A stretch of 64,000 nt of DNA from Peribacillus kribbensis DSM 17871 (GCF_000430765.1 NZ_KE387241.1:81617-145616); one strand, 5' to 3'; shown: positions 25,503 to 35,967, numbered from the stretch's first letter. Made by a program: numbers and translations. Notes: generated by a model from the letters alone, not told the origin.

Positions 25503-26336
25503 ATGGAATCCATTGAAATAAGGACACTTACTGATATGAAGGACCTTGAGGATGTGAGGAGGCTGGAAAGTGAGATATGGGGAGCCCATGATTCAATCCC
25601 ATCACACCAGACCCTCACAGCTGTCAAAAATGGCGGAATGGTACTTGGCGCTTATGATGGCGGACGTCTCGCGGGCTTTCAGTACAGCTTTCCGGGCTTT
25701 AACGGCACCTCCGTCTACCTTTGCTCCCACATTCTCGGCACTCATCCGGATTACCGAAATCAAGGGATCGGCGAAAAGCTGAAACTCGCCCAGAGAAAGG
25801 AAGCCCTGAAGCTCGGGTATTCCCTGATCACTTGGACCTACGATCCTCTAGAGAGCATAAACGGCTATTTAAATATCGGCAAACTGGGCGGCACTTGCTC
25901 CCAATACGTAGAAAACTGCTATGGAGAAATGGAAGACTTATTAAACCGCGGCCTCCCTTCAGACCGATTCCTCGTTGAATGGGATATCTCTGAAGCAGCA
26001 AGGCAGATTCCCCGCCCGGAAGACGAGCTGCAAACGGCGGCGGCAGAGTCCTTGATTTCCTGGCATATGGAGAACGGCCTTCCTATCCCGCTGGATATCA
26101 AGGAATCTCCCCTGTCCAAAGAGGAGTTCATATACACAGCTATCCCTGCCGATTTTAGAAGGATCAGGGAAACCAGTCCAGACACCGCACTTGCCTGGCG
26201 GATGAAAACGAGAATGGTCTTTTCGCGGCTGTTTCAGGAAGGCTGGAGTGTAGTCCGCTTCTTAAAGGGTCCCAAAGAAAGCCCGGTCCATTTTTATGTC
26301 CTTACAAAAAATTCAAATGATGAGGTGTACATATGA
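25503..26336 (+). CDS. GNAT acyltransferase (candidate D-amino acid N-succinyltransferase)
   Basis: 277 residues. The N-terminal GNAT fold has the acyl-CoA-binding signature HPDYRNQGIGEKLKLAQRKE (about 82-101). The C-terminal part (from ~170) is a family-specific extension. Such long GNATs travel with MenC-type racemases. It starts 10 bases after the aminoacylase stop; the AAGGAG is 13 bases upstream, further than usual, so initiation may depend on coupling. It overlaps the next gene by four bases (ATGA). Confidence 0.82.
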   Translation: MESIEIRTLTDMKDLEDVRRLESEIWGAHDSIPSHQTLTAVKNGGMVLGAYDGGRLAGFQYSFPGFNGTSVYLCSHILGTHPDYRNQGIGEKLKLAQRKEALKLGYSLITWTYDPLESINGYLNIGKLGGTCSQYVENCYGEMEDLLNRGLPSDRFLVEWDISEAARQIPRPEDELQTAAAESLISWHMENGLPIPLDIKESPLSKEEFIYTAIPADFRRIRETSPDTALAWRMKTRMVFSRLFQEGWSVVRFLKGPKESPVHFYVLTKNSNDEVYI

Positions 26337-27457
26337 AAATAACGCAGGTCGTTTTAAGATATATGAAGCTTAAGCTTCTGACTCCTTTTGTGACGAGCTT
26401 TGGAACGGAATATGACAAAGATTTTATACTGGTAGAAATCAGAACTGACAAGGGTATAACCGGCTGGGGTGAGTCGGTTGCCATGGTCGATCCTCTTTAT
26501 AACGAAGAGACAGTAAAAACGAACTGGCACCTGCTTGAGGACTATTTGATCCCGATCATACTTAAATCCGAGATCCAGCACCCGGATGAGGTCTCAGAGG
26601 TGCTGTTCAAACATATTAAAGGAAACTATATGGCCAAGGCGGCACTTGAAGGGGCTGTGTGGGACGCCTATTCAAAAATGAACAATCTTTCCCTTGCAAA
26701 AGCACTTGGAGGAACAAAAGAAAAAATTGAAGTCGGTGTCAGTATCGGCATCAGGGAAACGGTTGAAGATACCGTAAAAGTCATTGAAGACCGGCTCCGG
26801 GAGGGGTATAAGCGATTTAAATTAAAGGTGAAGCCAGGCTGGGATTTGGAGCTTCTTGAGGGAGTACGGGAGGTCTATCCTGACATCCCATTGATGGCGG
26901 ATGCAAATTCAGCTTATACGCTCCAGGATATAGAGCATCTGGCAAAGTTTGACCGCTTTAATTTGATGATGATCGAGCAGCCGCTGGCCCATCATGATAT
27001 TATGGATCACGCTGAGCTCCAGAGGTCCATCAAGACCCCTATTTGTCTTGATGAAAGCATTCATACATATGAAGATGCGAAAAATGCCATCAAGCTTGGC
27101 AGCTGTCAGATTATCAACATTAAAGTAGGACGTGTCGGCGGACTGACACAGGCAAGAAAAATTCATGATTTATGCCAGGCAAATGGAATCCCAGTGTGGT
27201 GCGGCGGAATGCTGGAAGCTGGAATCGGACGTGCCCATAATATCGCCATCACTTCCCTGCCCAACTTCCGCCTGCCGGGAGATACTGCGGGATCCGCTCT
27301 TTACTGGGCTGAAGATATCATCCGTCCCGAGGTCATTGCCGAAAACGGGTATATAACAGTGCCTGTCTCACCAGGGATTGGGTATGAAGCCGACCTGGAC
27401 ATCATTGAAAAATATACTTTGCATAAAAAGGAATACTCTAGTCAATCCATTAACTAA
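26333..27457 (+). CDS. menC: MenC-family N-succinylamino acid racemase / o-succinylbenzoate synthase
   Basis: 374 residues of the enolase superfamily. The general bases and metal ligands are in FKLKVKPG (KxK), MADANSAY, MMIEQPL, CLDES and NIKVGRVGG, followed by WCGGMLEAGIGRAHN. All catalytic residues are present. The absence of other men genes and the aminoacylase/GNAT neighbours argue for the racemase function (NSAR) as its main job, though such enzymes usually also make o-succinylbenzoate. Last gene of the operon, ending at a strong terminator. Confidence 0.88.
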   Translation: MKITQVVLRYMKLKLLTPFVTSFGTEYDKDFILVEIRTDKGITGWGESVAMVDPLYNEETVKTNWHLLEDYLIPIILKSEIQHPDEVSEVLFKHIKGNYMAKAALEGAVWDAYSKMNNLSLAKALGGTKEKIEVGVSIGIRETVEDTVKVIEDRLREGYKRFKLKVKPGWDLELLEGVREVYPDIPLMADANSAYTLQDIEHLAKFDRFNLMMIEQPLAHHDIMDHAELQRSIKTPICLDESIHTYEDAKNAIKLGSCQIINIKVGRVGGLTQARKIHDLCQANGIPVWCGGMLEAGIGRAHNIAITSLPNFRLPGDTAGSALYWAEDIIRPEVIAENGYITVPVSPGIGYEADLDIIEKYTLHKKEYSSQSIN

Positions 27458-27499
27458 GAAGAAAGCTTTGCAGCTCCAATGCTGCAAAGCTTTCTTCTT
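27456..27499 (+). terminator. Salvage operon terminator
   Basis: 19-bp perfect arms (AAGAAGAAAGCTTTGCAGC and its complement) with a six-base loop, starting inside the menC stop codon. Confidence 0.8.
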
Positions 27500-27690
27500 T
27501 GACCTTTCATGGAATCATCCAGCCATGCCTGCATATATTGTTTGACTCCGCTCCCATAATATTTTAAAATAGCACTAAACACACACACAAGTGTGCATTA
27601 AATAAATCTTTTGCACATGTCTATGGACAATCATTAACAGAAACACATATACATGTGCATCAGCACTGCTGACCTTGAGGAGGTCCTTTT

Positions 27691-28104
27691 ATGCTCGATA
27701 AAAAATATGAAAAGGTATTCAGACGTTTTCTCCCTAAAGCCAGCCATTATACGGACAATAAAGATAAAGTATTCGTACTTTTAAAGGAAGCCGCAGTGAA
27801 GGCGTCTGCTGAAAAGGGAAATCTTGGAGAAGCCTGGGAAAGTCTTCAGCTTTTGTTCCAAATGGTACGGTCCTGGCTGAAGGGCGAATATCAAATCCCT
27901 AAAAAATCCCTTGTCACCATATTGGCTGCCATCCTTTATTTTGTGATCCCTATAGATACCATTCCCGATTTCATTCTGGGATTTGGCCTGATAGATGATG
28001 CAGCTGTCATCGGCTTTGCCGTGAAAAAGGTCATGGGAGAACTGGACAATTTTAAACTCTGGAAAGAATCCAGCCCTCATATCATTGAAAATAAGTCCGA
28101 ATAA
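27691..28104 (+). CDS. DUF1232 (YkvA-like) protein
   Basis: 137 residues. The DUF1232 core AAILYFVIPIDTIPDFILGF-GLIDDA spans about 91-115. This domain occurs in small membrane-associated bacterial proteins of unknown function. The start follows GAGGAGG by seven bases. Monocistronic with its own terminator. Confidence 0.85.
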   Translation: MLDKKYEKVFRRFLPKASHYTDNKDKVFVLLKEAAVKASAEKGNLGEAWESLQLLFQMVRSWLKGEYQIPKKSLVTILAAILYFVIPIDTIPDFILGFGLIDDAAVIGFAVKKVMGELDNFKLWKESSPHIIENKSE

Positions 28105-28206
28105 ATCTTCAAATAATCCTTTTGCTTTTTAAACTGCAATAGCGGCGTGCATAAGACTGCCAGCTTGTTGAAAAGCAGGACCGATAAAGAAGGCTGAAAT
28201 AGTAAA

Positions 28207-28250
28207 GCAGGCCATTCCACTTAGCGTTTTAGGAATGGCCTGCTTTTTTT
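28207..28250 (+). terminator. Terminator
   Basis: 12-bp arms GCAGGCCATTCC / GGAATGGCCTGC followed by seven T. Confidence 0.85.
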
Positions 28251-28299
28251 CTTGGTTCAATAGCAGTGTCCTGAGTTGAGGATACTAAAAGAGAACCTG

Positions 28300-29460
28300 C
28301 TATTTCCCACAGCACTTTTTATATTTTTTCCCGCTTCCGCACGGACAAGGGTCATTCCTGCCTATTTTCTCTGTCTGGAGTGTCTGCTCCAATTCTTCCT
28401 CCAGCACCAGCATCTGGTCTGCTTTCCCCTGCTCTTCAGCCTGACGCTTCCAATGTGCGAGTTTGGGATGTGTAAGATTTAATAGTTTATAAAAGCTGTA
28501 TGCATCAAGCTCCTTTTCAACCATGTATGCATCATAGCCTCTTTCCATAAAATCAGCAATTTCAGGCAGGCATTCGTGTGATAATTGATGGGCCAATTCT
28601 TCAAATATAAGTTCTTTATCCATATCTTCCAGGCTGTAATATAAATCTTTTAATTCCTGGACGGCCCTTGGAGATTTTGTTCCACCCAGCACAGATGCAG
28701 CGTACACACTCCCCTGTCTGGCATAAGGCAGGACAGCTTCCACCGCTTCATCACTCTGCCAGCCTATCAGCACATCCGCAGTTTCTTCAAGCAAAAAATC
28801 CTCTTCTTCTCTGGCAAACAGCCCTTTTAGTAAAGGAAGATATTCTTTTTTTCCCTGGATGCCTATCATATAGACAACGAAAATCCCTGCAAAGGTAAAC
28901 CAATCAGAATTCAGGTTTTCATTAAGGACCACTTTGAACTCGAAGTCATCCACCCAGCCCTTTTCCGCAATCCTTTTGGCAAGCAGCTTAGCTCTCCGAT
29001 AGCTTTCTGGATTATAGGGATTTTCTGTATCCAGCTTTGCGAGATACGAGCCGTATTCCTCCCAGACCTTCTCCTCATCGCCATGCACGATAATATCATA
29101 AAGCTCCCATAGACCTTCGGGGAGGACAGAACGAAGATCCTTCTTGTATTTCATGGCTGATTCAGGACTGATAAGCTGTAAAAGATTTAAGTCAACCTTC
29201 TTCCCCTGGATAACTGCTTGTACGATGAGCTCTGCCGTTTCCCTTCCCAATTCATGTTTTTGCAGATGGAAGCCTGCATGAACGGCCTCTTCCTTTCCCT
29301 CAAGGACCCGCTCTACCTTTTCCTTCACATACTCTTCAGGAACAAATGGGTAGTCAACCAGCGTCTGCGCAATAAACTCCCGGACCAGTTTGTCGTCTGA
29401 AGTAATGAATGGACGTATCTTCTCTATGAATTCCGTATTCATCACATGATTTTTTTTCAT
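28300..29460 (-). CDS. SEC-C motif protein with helical repeats
   Basis: 386 residues. The C-terminus [18 protein letters not shown] is a SEC-C zinc-binding motif (CxCx8CC) like the one at the end of SecA. The rest is acidic and helical, with HEAT-like stretches near 215-300. Stand-alone SEC-C proteins may bind ribosomes or the export machinery; the role here is unknown. Divergent from pepT. Confidence 0.8.
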   Translation of the reverse strand: MKKNHVMNTEFIEKIRPFITSDDKLVREFIAQTLVDYPFVPEEYVKEKVERVLEGKEEAVHAGFHLQKHELGRETAELIVQAVIQGKKVDLNLLQLISPESAMKYKKDLRSVLPEGLWELYDIIVHGDEEKVWEEYGSYLAKLDTENPYNPESYRRAKLLAKRIAEKGWVDDFEFKVVLNENLNSDWFTFAGIFVVYMIGIQGKKEYLPLLKGLFAREEEDFLLEETADVLIGWQSDEAVEAVLPYARQGSVYAASVLGGTKSPRAVQELKDLYYSLEDMDKELIFEELAHQLSHECLPEIADFMERGYDAYMVEKELDAYSFYKLLNLTHPKLAHWKRQAEEQGKADQMLVLEEELEQTLQTEKIGRNDPCPCGSGKKYKKCCGK

Positions 29461-29615
29461 TATGCACCATCCGTTTATATATTCTCTATTTTATTTTACC
29501 CCTTCCCTCTTAACATCTCCATGGATATAATTCTGCCCGAAAGCTTTTGCACATTATGCGGGGGATTTTTTTCATGGTAAAATAAACATACAACATTACA
29601 GGAGATGAATGGACA

Positions 29616-30848
29616 TTGAAACAAGACATCATTAACCGCTTTACATCCTATGTAAAAGTGGATACTCAATCCAATGAAACAAGTGAAACCACTCCTTCCA
29701 CTCCGGGACAGCTTACCCTTGCCAATATGCTGGCAGAGGAGCTTCAAGCCATCGGCATGGAGGATGTGACCATAGATGAAAATGGATATGTAATGGCGAC
29801 ACTTCACGGGAATACAGACAAGGAAGTTCCGACCATCGGGTTTTTAGCCCATGTCGATACGGCAACAGACTTTACAGGAAAAAATGTAAACCCGCAAATC
29901 GTCGACGATTATGACGGCGGCATCATTACACTAAATGAGGGAATGGGAGTATACCTTTCTCCGGAGGAATTCCCAAGCCTGTCCCGCTACAAAGGCCATA
30001 CTCTCATCACAACAGACGGCACTACACTTTTAGGGGCTGATAATAAGGCAGGCATAGCAGAGATCATGACAGCTATGGAATATTTGATTCAGCATCCGGA
30101 AATTAAGCACGGCAGGATAAGGGCAGCCTTCACGCCCGATGAGGAAATCGGCCGTGGCCCTCATAAATTTGATGTCAAGGCATTCAATGCTTCATTTGCC
30201 TATACAGTCGATGGCGGCCCGCTTGGAGAGCTGGAATATGAAAGCTTTAACGCGGCCCAGGCCAAAATTACGATAAAAGGACTTAATATCCATCCTGGCT
30301 CCGCAAAGGATAAAATGGTCAATTCTGCTAAAATCGCCATGGAATTAAACTCCAGGCTGCCGCAGGAAGAAGCTCCGGAATCAACCGAGGGTTATGAAGG
30401 ATTCTACCATCTAAGCTCAATCGGCGGAGACGTATCAGAAACAAACCTTACCTATATCATCCGGGATTTTGACAGAGACAGCTTCAATAATAGAAAAGCA
30501 AGTCTTGAAAAAATAGCCGATGATTTAAGAGAGCAATACGGCAGGGAGAATATTCAACTGGATATCAAAGATCAATACTATAATATGAAAGAAAAAATTG
30601 AGCCTGTCAAAGAAATTGTGGACATTGCCTATCAGGCCATGGAGAATTTGAATATTACACCTGATATTAAGCCAATCCGCGGGGGAACAGACGGTTCACA
30701 GCTTTCTTACATGGGGCTTCCGACCCCCAATATCTTTACCGGCGGCGAAAACTATCATGGCAAATACGAATACATATCAGCCGATAATATGGTGAAAGCT
30801 GTTGAAACAATAGTAGAAATTGCAAAGCTTTACGAACAAAGAGCGTAA
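29616..30848 (+). CDS. pepT: Peptidase T (tripeptidase, M20B)
   Basis: 410 residues, the usual length. It starts [19 protein letters not shown] as in B. subtilis PepT. Metal motifs are [20 protein letters not shown] and [10 protein letters not shown], with the late [15 protein letters not shown]. It releases the N-terminal residue from tripeptides in the cytoplasm. TTG start behind GGAG; the two nearby ATGs are out of frame. Confidence 0.93.
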   Translation: MKQDIINRFTSYVKVDTQSNETSETTPSTPGQLTLANMLAEELQAIGMEDVTIDENGYVMATLHGNTDKEVPTIGFLAHVDTATDFTGKNVNPQIVDDYDGGIITLNEGMGVYLSPEEFPSLSRYKGHTLITTDGTTLLGADNKAGIAEIMTAMEYLIQHPEIKHGRIRAAFTPDEEIGRGPHKFDVKAFNASFAYTVDGGPLGELEYESFNAAQAKITIKGLNIHPGSAKDKMVNSAKIAMELNSRLPQEEAPESTEGYEGFYHLSSIGGDVSETNLTYIIRDFDRDSFNNRKASLEKIADDLREQYGRENIQLDIKDQYYNMKEKIEPVKEIVDIAYQAMENLNITPDIKPIRGGTDGSQLSYMGLPTPNIFTGGENYHGKYEYISADNMVKAVETIVEIAKLYEQRA

Positions 30849-30864
30849 TCCGGACCAGCTGCAG

Positions 30865-30937
30865 AAGGCTGTCTTCAAAAAAGGAATGTTTACAGGGCGA
30901 TTCCCGTGGCACCTTCCTTTAGGAGACAGCCTTTTTT
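30865..30937 (+). terminator. pepT terminator, large-loop type
   Basis: AAGGCTGTCT / AGACAGCCTT outer stem with a partial inner AAAGGAA/TTCCTTT stem, then six T. Confidence 0.7.
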
Positions 30938-31036
30938 CTTAGTCTGTTTTGGGGCACCTTTCCCCCTGTAAATGTATTTTGCTTCTTATTCCTGATATAA
31001 TATGTTAGTTCTAAACGGGCTTTGAAGGAGACTAAA

Positions 31037-32668
31037 ATGAATAAACAAAAAATATTGATAATATATCTCATTTCCGGGATCATTTGGGTATTTTTGACCG
31101 ATTTTTTTATCGACTCATATGTATCTAATGCTCAATTATACAGCTTGATCCAAAAAGCAAAAGGACTTTTTTTCATTCTATTAACAGGCCTGCTATTATA
31201 TCAAGTCCTTAAAAAAAGCGAAAAGTTCTCCATTCTCCAGGAGCAGGAGGAACGGCTCTCTACCTTAATCAATTCTATGGTGGACTTTGTAAACTTCAAG
31301 GATGGTGAAGGACGATGGATTGAGGCGAATGAATTCGGTCTTAAGCTCTTCCAAATTGAAGGCGCAGAGTATAAAGGGCTGAAGGATTCTGAGCTGGCCA
31401 AACACTCAGATTTTTACGGCGATGCGTTGACGTATTGTGAGATTTCAGATGAAGAGACCTGGAACGAAGGAAAAATCACCCGCTGCGAGGAGATCATTCC
31501 ACTCCCTGAAGGCGGCTGTAAAACCTTTGATACAATCAAGGTTCCCTTGTTCAACAGTGATGGATCTAGAAAAGGCCTGGTGGTCATAGGAAGGGATATT
31601 ACGGAGCGTGTAAAGGCTGAAAAGAATCTGTCAGACAGCCAGCAAATGTACAAATCGCTCTTTGATTATAATCCCGATTCAGTATTCATGATGAATCTAG
31701 AGGGCATATTGACTAAGGCCAATCCTAAATTTCAAACCCTGATGGACATGGGTAACGGAGCACTTGCCGGAACCCGGCTCGACGGCTTTGTTACAGGCAT
31801 TGAATCCGATAAGGATAAGCTGAGGAAAGCATTCTTATATGTAGTGAATAACAAGACTGGAATCGCTACAGATGATATTACCTTTATTACATCAAAAGGG
31901 AGCAAGGTCCTTCTTCACTGCACATTTGTTCCCATGCTGATTGATGGAGAGCTTGCAGGCGTCATAGGCTACGCAAAAGATGTGACGCTGATCAGGGAAA
32001 CCGCAGAACGGCTTAGAAAAACAGAAAAACTGTCGATTGTAGGTGAACTGGCCGCCAGTGTCGCCCATGAAGTGCGTAATCCGCTTACTTCATTAAAGGG
32101 GTTTGTCCAGCTTCTTAAGGACAATGAAAGCCAATATCAAACCTATTATTCCATCATGCTAAGCGAGCTGGACCGGATCAATCAGATTGTGAGTGAACTG
32201 CTGGTCCTAGCTAAGCCTCAGGATAAAAAGTTTAAGAAATGCAATCTGGGTATTCTGCTTAAAGAGGTTAAAGCCCTTCTTGAGCCCCAGGCCATGATTG
32301 AAGGAGCCGAAATACTCATTGAAGAGAAGGAAGAACTCCCGTTGATTTTGTGTGAAGCCAATCAAATTAAACAGGTGTTTATCAATATCATCAAGAATTC
32401 CATAGAAGCTGCTGCCACTACAATCAAGATTTCCCTGCAGCGGGCAGGCGAAGAGACCCTGATCCACATCAAGGATAATGGATGCGGCATCGAGCAGGAA
32501 AGAATTCCCCACCTCGGCGAGCCCTTTTACTCATCCAAGGAAAAAGGAACCGGTCTTGGACTTACCGTCACTCAACGGATTATCCAGGCCCACCATGGCA
32601 GGCTAGCATTTCAAAGCAAAGTGAAAGAAGGGACAGATGTAACCATCCTCCTCCCTTCAATAAATTAG
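31037..32668 (+). CDS. Membrane PAS sensor histidine kinase
   Basis: 543 residues. Two N-terminal membrane helices (about 4-22 and 41-58), a PAS/PAC region (about 80-185), a second PAS (about 195-315), a HisKA domain with AHEVRNPLTSLKGFVQLL (phospho-His 344), then a HATPase with NIIKNSIEAA, DNGCGI and GTGLGL. No response regulator is adjacent. The layout resembles the orphan sporulation kinases KinB/KinE that feed Spo0F, which is an inference. The ATG follows AAGGAG by six bases. Confidence 0.88.
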   Translation: MNKQKILIIYLISGIIWVFLTDFFIDSYVSNAQLYSLIQKAKGLFFILLTGLLLYQVLKKSEKFSILQEQEERLSTLINSMVDFVNFKDGEGRWIEANEFGLKLFQIEGAEYKGLKDSELAKHSDFYGDALTYCEISDEETWNEGKITRCEEIIPLPEGGCKTFDTIKVPLFNSDGSRKGLVVIGRDITERVKAEKNLSDSQQMYKSLFDYNPDSVFMMNLEGILTKANPKFQTLMDMGNGALAGTRLDGFVTGIESDKDKLRKAFLYVVNNKTGIATDDITFITSKGSKVLLHCTFVPMLIDGELAGVIGYAKDVTLIRETAERLRKTEKLSIVGELAASVAHEVRNPLTSLKGFVQLLKDNESQYQTYYSIMLSELDRINQIVSELLVLAKPQDKKFKKCNLGILLKEVKALLEPQAMIEGAEILIEEKEELPLILCEANQIKQVFINIIKNSIEAAATTIKISLQRAGEETLIHIKDNGCGIEQERIPHLGEPFYSSKEKGTGLGLTVTQRIIQAHHGRLAFQSKVKEGTDVTILLPSIN

Positions 32669-32672
32669 CTGC

Positions 32673-32707
32673 AAAAAAAATCAGGAGCTGCTGCCTCTGA
32701 TTTTTTT
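32673..32707 (+). terminator. Kinase gene terminator
   Basis: AAAAAATCAGGAG / CTCTGATTTTTT hairpin with a seven-T tail. Confidence 0.7.
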
Positions 32708-32976
32708 ATGTTCTGTGCTTCAACGTCGGCCAGATATAGAGCCCCAGTTCCCTATTTCAAAGCATAAGCCCTTTTAATGATAAGAGAGAAACTAATAAAT
32801 TGCCGATTATCGTCTTCGATTCCGTTTTGTAAGCGTATAAAATCCACTATTCATTTTTTAGTATTAGCCTCCCATTTCGCCTTCATGCCAAGCATTATGT
32901 CGTGGATCATAAATTTCTTCCTTTTATTATCCTTTTTCCTGGATAGGATAATAAAGAATACATGGAGGTGACCATC

Positions 32977-33255
32977 TTGGAAGAACAGGAATTGAGAGAT
33001 TTTGTCATTATAGAAGATGAAGAAGGAACCGAACAGCAATACGCCATTGAAGCCCTTTTTGATATGGAAGACCAGTCCTATGCCTTGCTGACTTCGGGAG
33101 AGGATACCATTCTCGTCCGTGTCGAAGAAGATGAAGGAGAACAATATATCGAAAACATTACTGATCCAGAGGAAAGAGATAATATACTGGCTGCCTATCA
33201 GATCGCAGTAGAAGCTGCCCCTGCAGAAGAAGTGGACCGGACCATGGACTTTTAA
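32977..33255 (+). CDS. DUF1292 acidic protein (YrzB-like)
   Basis: 92 residues, very acidic, with FVIIEDEEGTEQQYAIEALF and ..ALLTSGEDTILVRVEEDEG typical of DUF1292. The start is the TTG seven bases after GGAGGTGACC; the ATG at 32962 lies in the ribosome-binding site. Function unknown. The ~270 bp upstream of the gene shows nothing beyond AT-rich promoter-like DNA. Confidence 0.82.
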   Translation: MEEQELRDFVIIEDEEGTEQQYAIEALFDMEDQSYALLTSGEDTILVRVEEDEGEQYIENITDPEERDNILAAYQIAVEAAPAEEVDRTMDF

Positions 33256-33331
33256 TGCATTCAAATCAGGAAAAAAGGTTATCTTAACAGAGAGCCTAGC
33301 TGGCTCAATTCCTCGTCGGGAGTGATGTGTC

Positions 33332-33526
33332 TTGGCAAGAAACAAACTTTTGGTCCCTGGCGCCGGCAACGCCCTTGATCAGATGAAGCAAGAAATTGCG
33401 AATGAGTTTGGAGTTCAGCTTGGAGCAGATGCGACCGCACGTGCAAATGGTTCTGTCGGCGGTGAAATGACCAAGCGGATGGTGGCGTTCGCCCAGCAGC
33501 AGCTTAGAAATCAGCAAGGACAGTAA
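33332..33526 (+). CDS. Alpha/beta-type small acid-soluble spore protein
   Basis: 64 residues. It contains [20 protein letters not shown] (first conserved helix with the GPR protease cleavage region) and [18 protein letters not shown] (second). Such proteins coat DNA in spores and protect it from UV and heat; they are made under sigma-G. TTG start after GGGAG. It is strong evidence that the organism sporulates. Monocistronic with terminator. Confidence 0.95.
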   Translation: MARNKLLVPGAGNALDQMKQEIANEFGVQLGADATARANGSVGGEMTKRMVAFAQQQLRNQQGQ

Positions 33527-33535
33527 CCAAGGAGA

Positions 33536-33561
33536 AGAGACCCCAAACCGGGTCTCTTTTT
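33536..33561 (+). terminator. SASP gene terminator
   Basis: AGAGACCC-caaacc-GGGTCTCT followed by TTTT. Confidence 0.85.
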
Positions 33562-33683
33562 CTGGCTCTCCATTCTTCCAGCAAAGCCCTGCAGACCTTC
33601 CAAATTTTTAATATATAGAATTATCTAAATTTCGTTGACAATGACTACGATACCTGTTAAATTATATCTACATAATAAAAATC

Positions 33684-33957
33684 AGTGACGAGAAGAGTAG
33701 GATAAGATTATGTTCCACAGAGAGCCGGCAGGCTGCTTTTAAAAGGCGGCAGGGTGAAAGCCGGTGTACAGATCGTGTCCGAAGATCATCTCCGAGATTC
33801 AAAGCTGAACTAAAAGTAAGCTTTGACGGGTTTTCCTCCGTTATAAAGGACCGCGTATGATTGTACGTGTACAGAGCGCCGCATATTTTTCATGCGGAAT
33901 TAGGGTGGTAACGCGAGATAACAACTCGTCCCTTTACTAGGGGCGGGTTTTTTATTT
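33684..33957 (+). promoter_or_regulatory. T-box leader of brnQ, probably isoleucine-specific
   Basis: GTGACGAGAAGAGTA opening, AGAGAGCCGG..GGTGAAAGCCGG stem, antiterminator TAGGGTGGTAACGCGA (33901-33916) and terminator ACTCGTCCC/GGGGCGGGT with a T-run to 33957. The specifier region reads CCGAAGATCATC, so AUC (Ile) follows the conserved GAA-N. This matches the branched-chain transporter gene downstream. Confidence 0.9.
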
Positions 33958-34040
33958 TGTTCTTTTAGCAGATGTTTTGGCCATTCATCTGTTATATAAA
34001 TATAATATTTTTCAATAAATCCATAAAGGAGATAAATGAC

Positions 34041-35363
34041 ATGAATCGAAAAGACACCTTATTTATTGGACTAATGCTGTTTTCCATGTTTTTCGGAGCA
34101 GGAAATTTAATTTTCCCGCCATTTTTAGGAGCAGAAGCAGGAACCTCCTTCTGGGGAGCAATCACAGGATTTATTATAACCGGAGTCGGCCTTCCCTTTG
34201 CCGTTTTGCTTGCGGTTTCCCTTGTCAAAGGTGGCGCGCAGACCATTGGGAACAGAGTTCATCCTGTTTTCAGCACAATTTTCATGGTTATTATTTATTT
34301 GAGCATCGGTCCTTTTCTGGCCATTCCCAGAAATGCCAATGTCGCATACGAAATGGGGGTAAAGCCCTTCCTTGGCACATCGGCGTCCGGAACCTCACTG
34401 CTCTTATTCACCCTGGTATTTTTCGTATTGGTTTACCTGGTCAGCTTGAATCCATCCACCATGGAGAAATACATGGGGCGCTGGATTACACCTGCTCTTC
34501 TGCTGGCCATGGTCGTATTATGTACAACCGGCCTGCTGAAGTTCCATTCTCCGTTCCAGGCTCCATCCGAAGCCTACAAGAACGGCGCCTTTTTCAAAGG
34601 ATTTTTGGAAGGATACAACACCATGGACGCACTTGCCTCCCTTGCCTTTGGAATTGTCATCCTGACAGCAATCAGTCAAAAAGGCGTCAAAAAGAGAAGC
34701 GATTTAACCAAATACACATTAAAAGCAGGAATGATCGCCGGGCTGCTCCTTGCCCTTGTCTATCTTAGCCTTGGCCTGATGGGAGCTAAGATGCCTTCTG
34801 AAGGAGCCGCAAATGGGACTGAGCTTTTATCCTCTGCTTCTGTTATCCTTCTTGGGACGAAAGGCACTGCCCTGCTTGGAGTCATCTTTACCCTGGCTTG
34901 CTTTACAACCGTGGTCGGTCTGACATCAGCATGCGGCCAATACTTTTCAAAGCTCCTGCCAAGGCTCAGCTACAAAACCGTTGTATTGCTGGTTACACTT
35001 ACAGGTTTCATTTTGTCCAACCTGGGATTGGATCAAATCTTAAAGGTATCGGTTCCTTTCCTTGTTATGGCCTATCCGCTGACGATCGTCCTTGTCGCAT
35101 TGACGTTCTTCAGCCGTTTTTTCAACAATTCCAGAAAAGTCTATGCCAGTACGGTCATCTGCTCAGGATTCTTTGCCATCCTGGACGGACTGGGAGCCTT
35201 CGGGCTTCATCTTGGACCCCTGCAGGCGCTAAAGGATGCCCTTCCTCTCTCAGCACAGGGACTTGAATGGGCACTGCCCGCCCTTGCCGGGGCATTGATC
35301 GGGCTTATTCTCGATAGATGGAAGCCCTCCCTGCCCGCTGAAGGAGAATCACTCGAGCTATAA
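34041..35363 (+). CDS. brnQ: Branched-chain amino acid:cation symporter BrnQ
   Basis: 440 residues, about twelve membrane helices. LIVCS-family signature LFSMFFGAGNLIFPPFLG near the N-terminus. It imports Leu/Ile/Val. Start at the ATG after AAAGGAG; the longer upstream frame has no ribosome-binding site. Expression should rise when tRNA-Ile is uncharged, through the T-box. Confidence 0.93.
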   Translation: MNRKDTLFIGLMLFSMFFGAGNLIFPPFLGAEAGTSFWGAITGFIITGVGLPFAVLLAVSLVKGGAQTIGNRVHPVFSTIFMVIIYLSIGPFLAIPRNANVAYEMGVKPFLGTSASGTSLLLFTLVFFVLVYLVSLNPSTMEKYMGRWITPALLLAMVVLCTTGLLKFHSPFQAPSEAYKNGAFFKGFLEGYNTMDALASLAFGIVILTAISQKGVKKRSDLTKYTLKAGMIAGLLLALVYLSLGLMGAKMPSEGAANGTELLSSASVILLGTKGTALLGVIFTLACFTTVVGLTSACGQYFSKLLPRLSYKTVVLLVTLTGFILSNLGLDQILKVSVPFLVMAYPLTIVLVALTFFSRFFNNSRKVYASTVICSGFFAILDGLGAFGLHLGPLQALKDALPLSAQGLEWALPALAGALIGLILDRWKPSLPAEGESLEL

Positions 35364-35390
35364 AGTCATATAATTACCGAGGTGAATACT

Positions 35391-35936
35391 ATGCTGTTAA
35401 AGGTGAACAATGATTTGTTTATAGAGTTGATGGGACCCGAGCACAAATACGAGCTCTTTCATATCATTGATACAAACCGGGAGCATCTCGGTAAATGGCT
35501 TTTATGGGTGAACAAACGGCAGGCAGCGGACGACCTTGATCCGGTCTTCCCAGTCTGGCTGAAAAATTTTGAAGACAGCAATGGCTTTGACGCCGGAATC
35601 CGCTATCAAGGAAGGCTTGTTGGAATGATCAGCCTTCATTACATCGACTGGAAAAACAAATCAACAAGCATTGGCTACTTTCTCTCGAAAGAGGCCGAGG
35701 GCCGGGGGATTATCACAAAAACCATCTCCTCCCTGCTCACCCACATCTTTGAAGAGCTTGGTCTAAACCGCGCAGAAATCCGGGTAGCTTCCGGCAATAC
35801 CAGAAGCCGGGCCATTCCGGAACGCCTCGGCTTCATCCAGGAAGGCATCACCCGGGACGGCCAATGGCTTCATGACCATTTCGAAGATCTTATCAATTAC
35901 AGCATGCTCGGACGGGATTGGGTACAAAAAAAATAA
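35391..35936 (+). CDS. RimL-type GNAT N-acetyltransferase
   Basis: 181 residues. SIGYFLSKEAEGRGIITKTI holds the acetyl-CoA-binding Q/RxxGxG/A-like motif, and VASGNTRSRAIPERLGFIQEG is the usual C-terminal half. Related to YdaF-like ribosomal-protein serine acetyltransferases. Start is the ATG behind GAGGTG. It lies 27 bp after brnQ, with the shared terminator at 35968, so it is probably the second gene of that T-box operon. Confidence 0.85.
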   Translation: MLLKVNNDLFIELMGPEHKYELFHIIDTNREHLGKWLLWVNKRQAADDLDPVFPVWLKNFEDSNGFDAGIRYQGRLVGMISLHYIDWKNKSTSIGYFLSKEAEGRGIITKTISSLLTHIFEELGLNRAEIRVASGNTRSRAIPERLGFIQEGITRDGQWLHDHFEDLINYSMLGRDWVQKK

Positions 35937-35967
35937 ACTAACCAGGCAGCCGAATGACAGAGGAATG

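Noticed and set aside
27560-27690. ACACACAC/GTGTG stretches upstream of the DUF1232 gene as an operator.
   Set aside because: The pairing is short and low-complexity, with no clear symmetry around a promoter.
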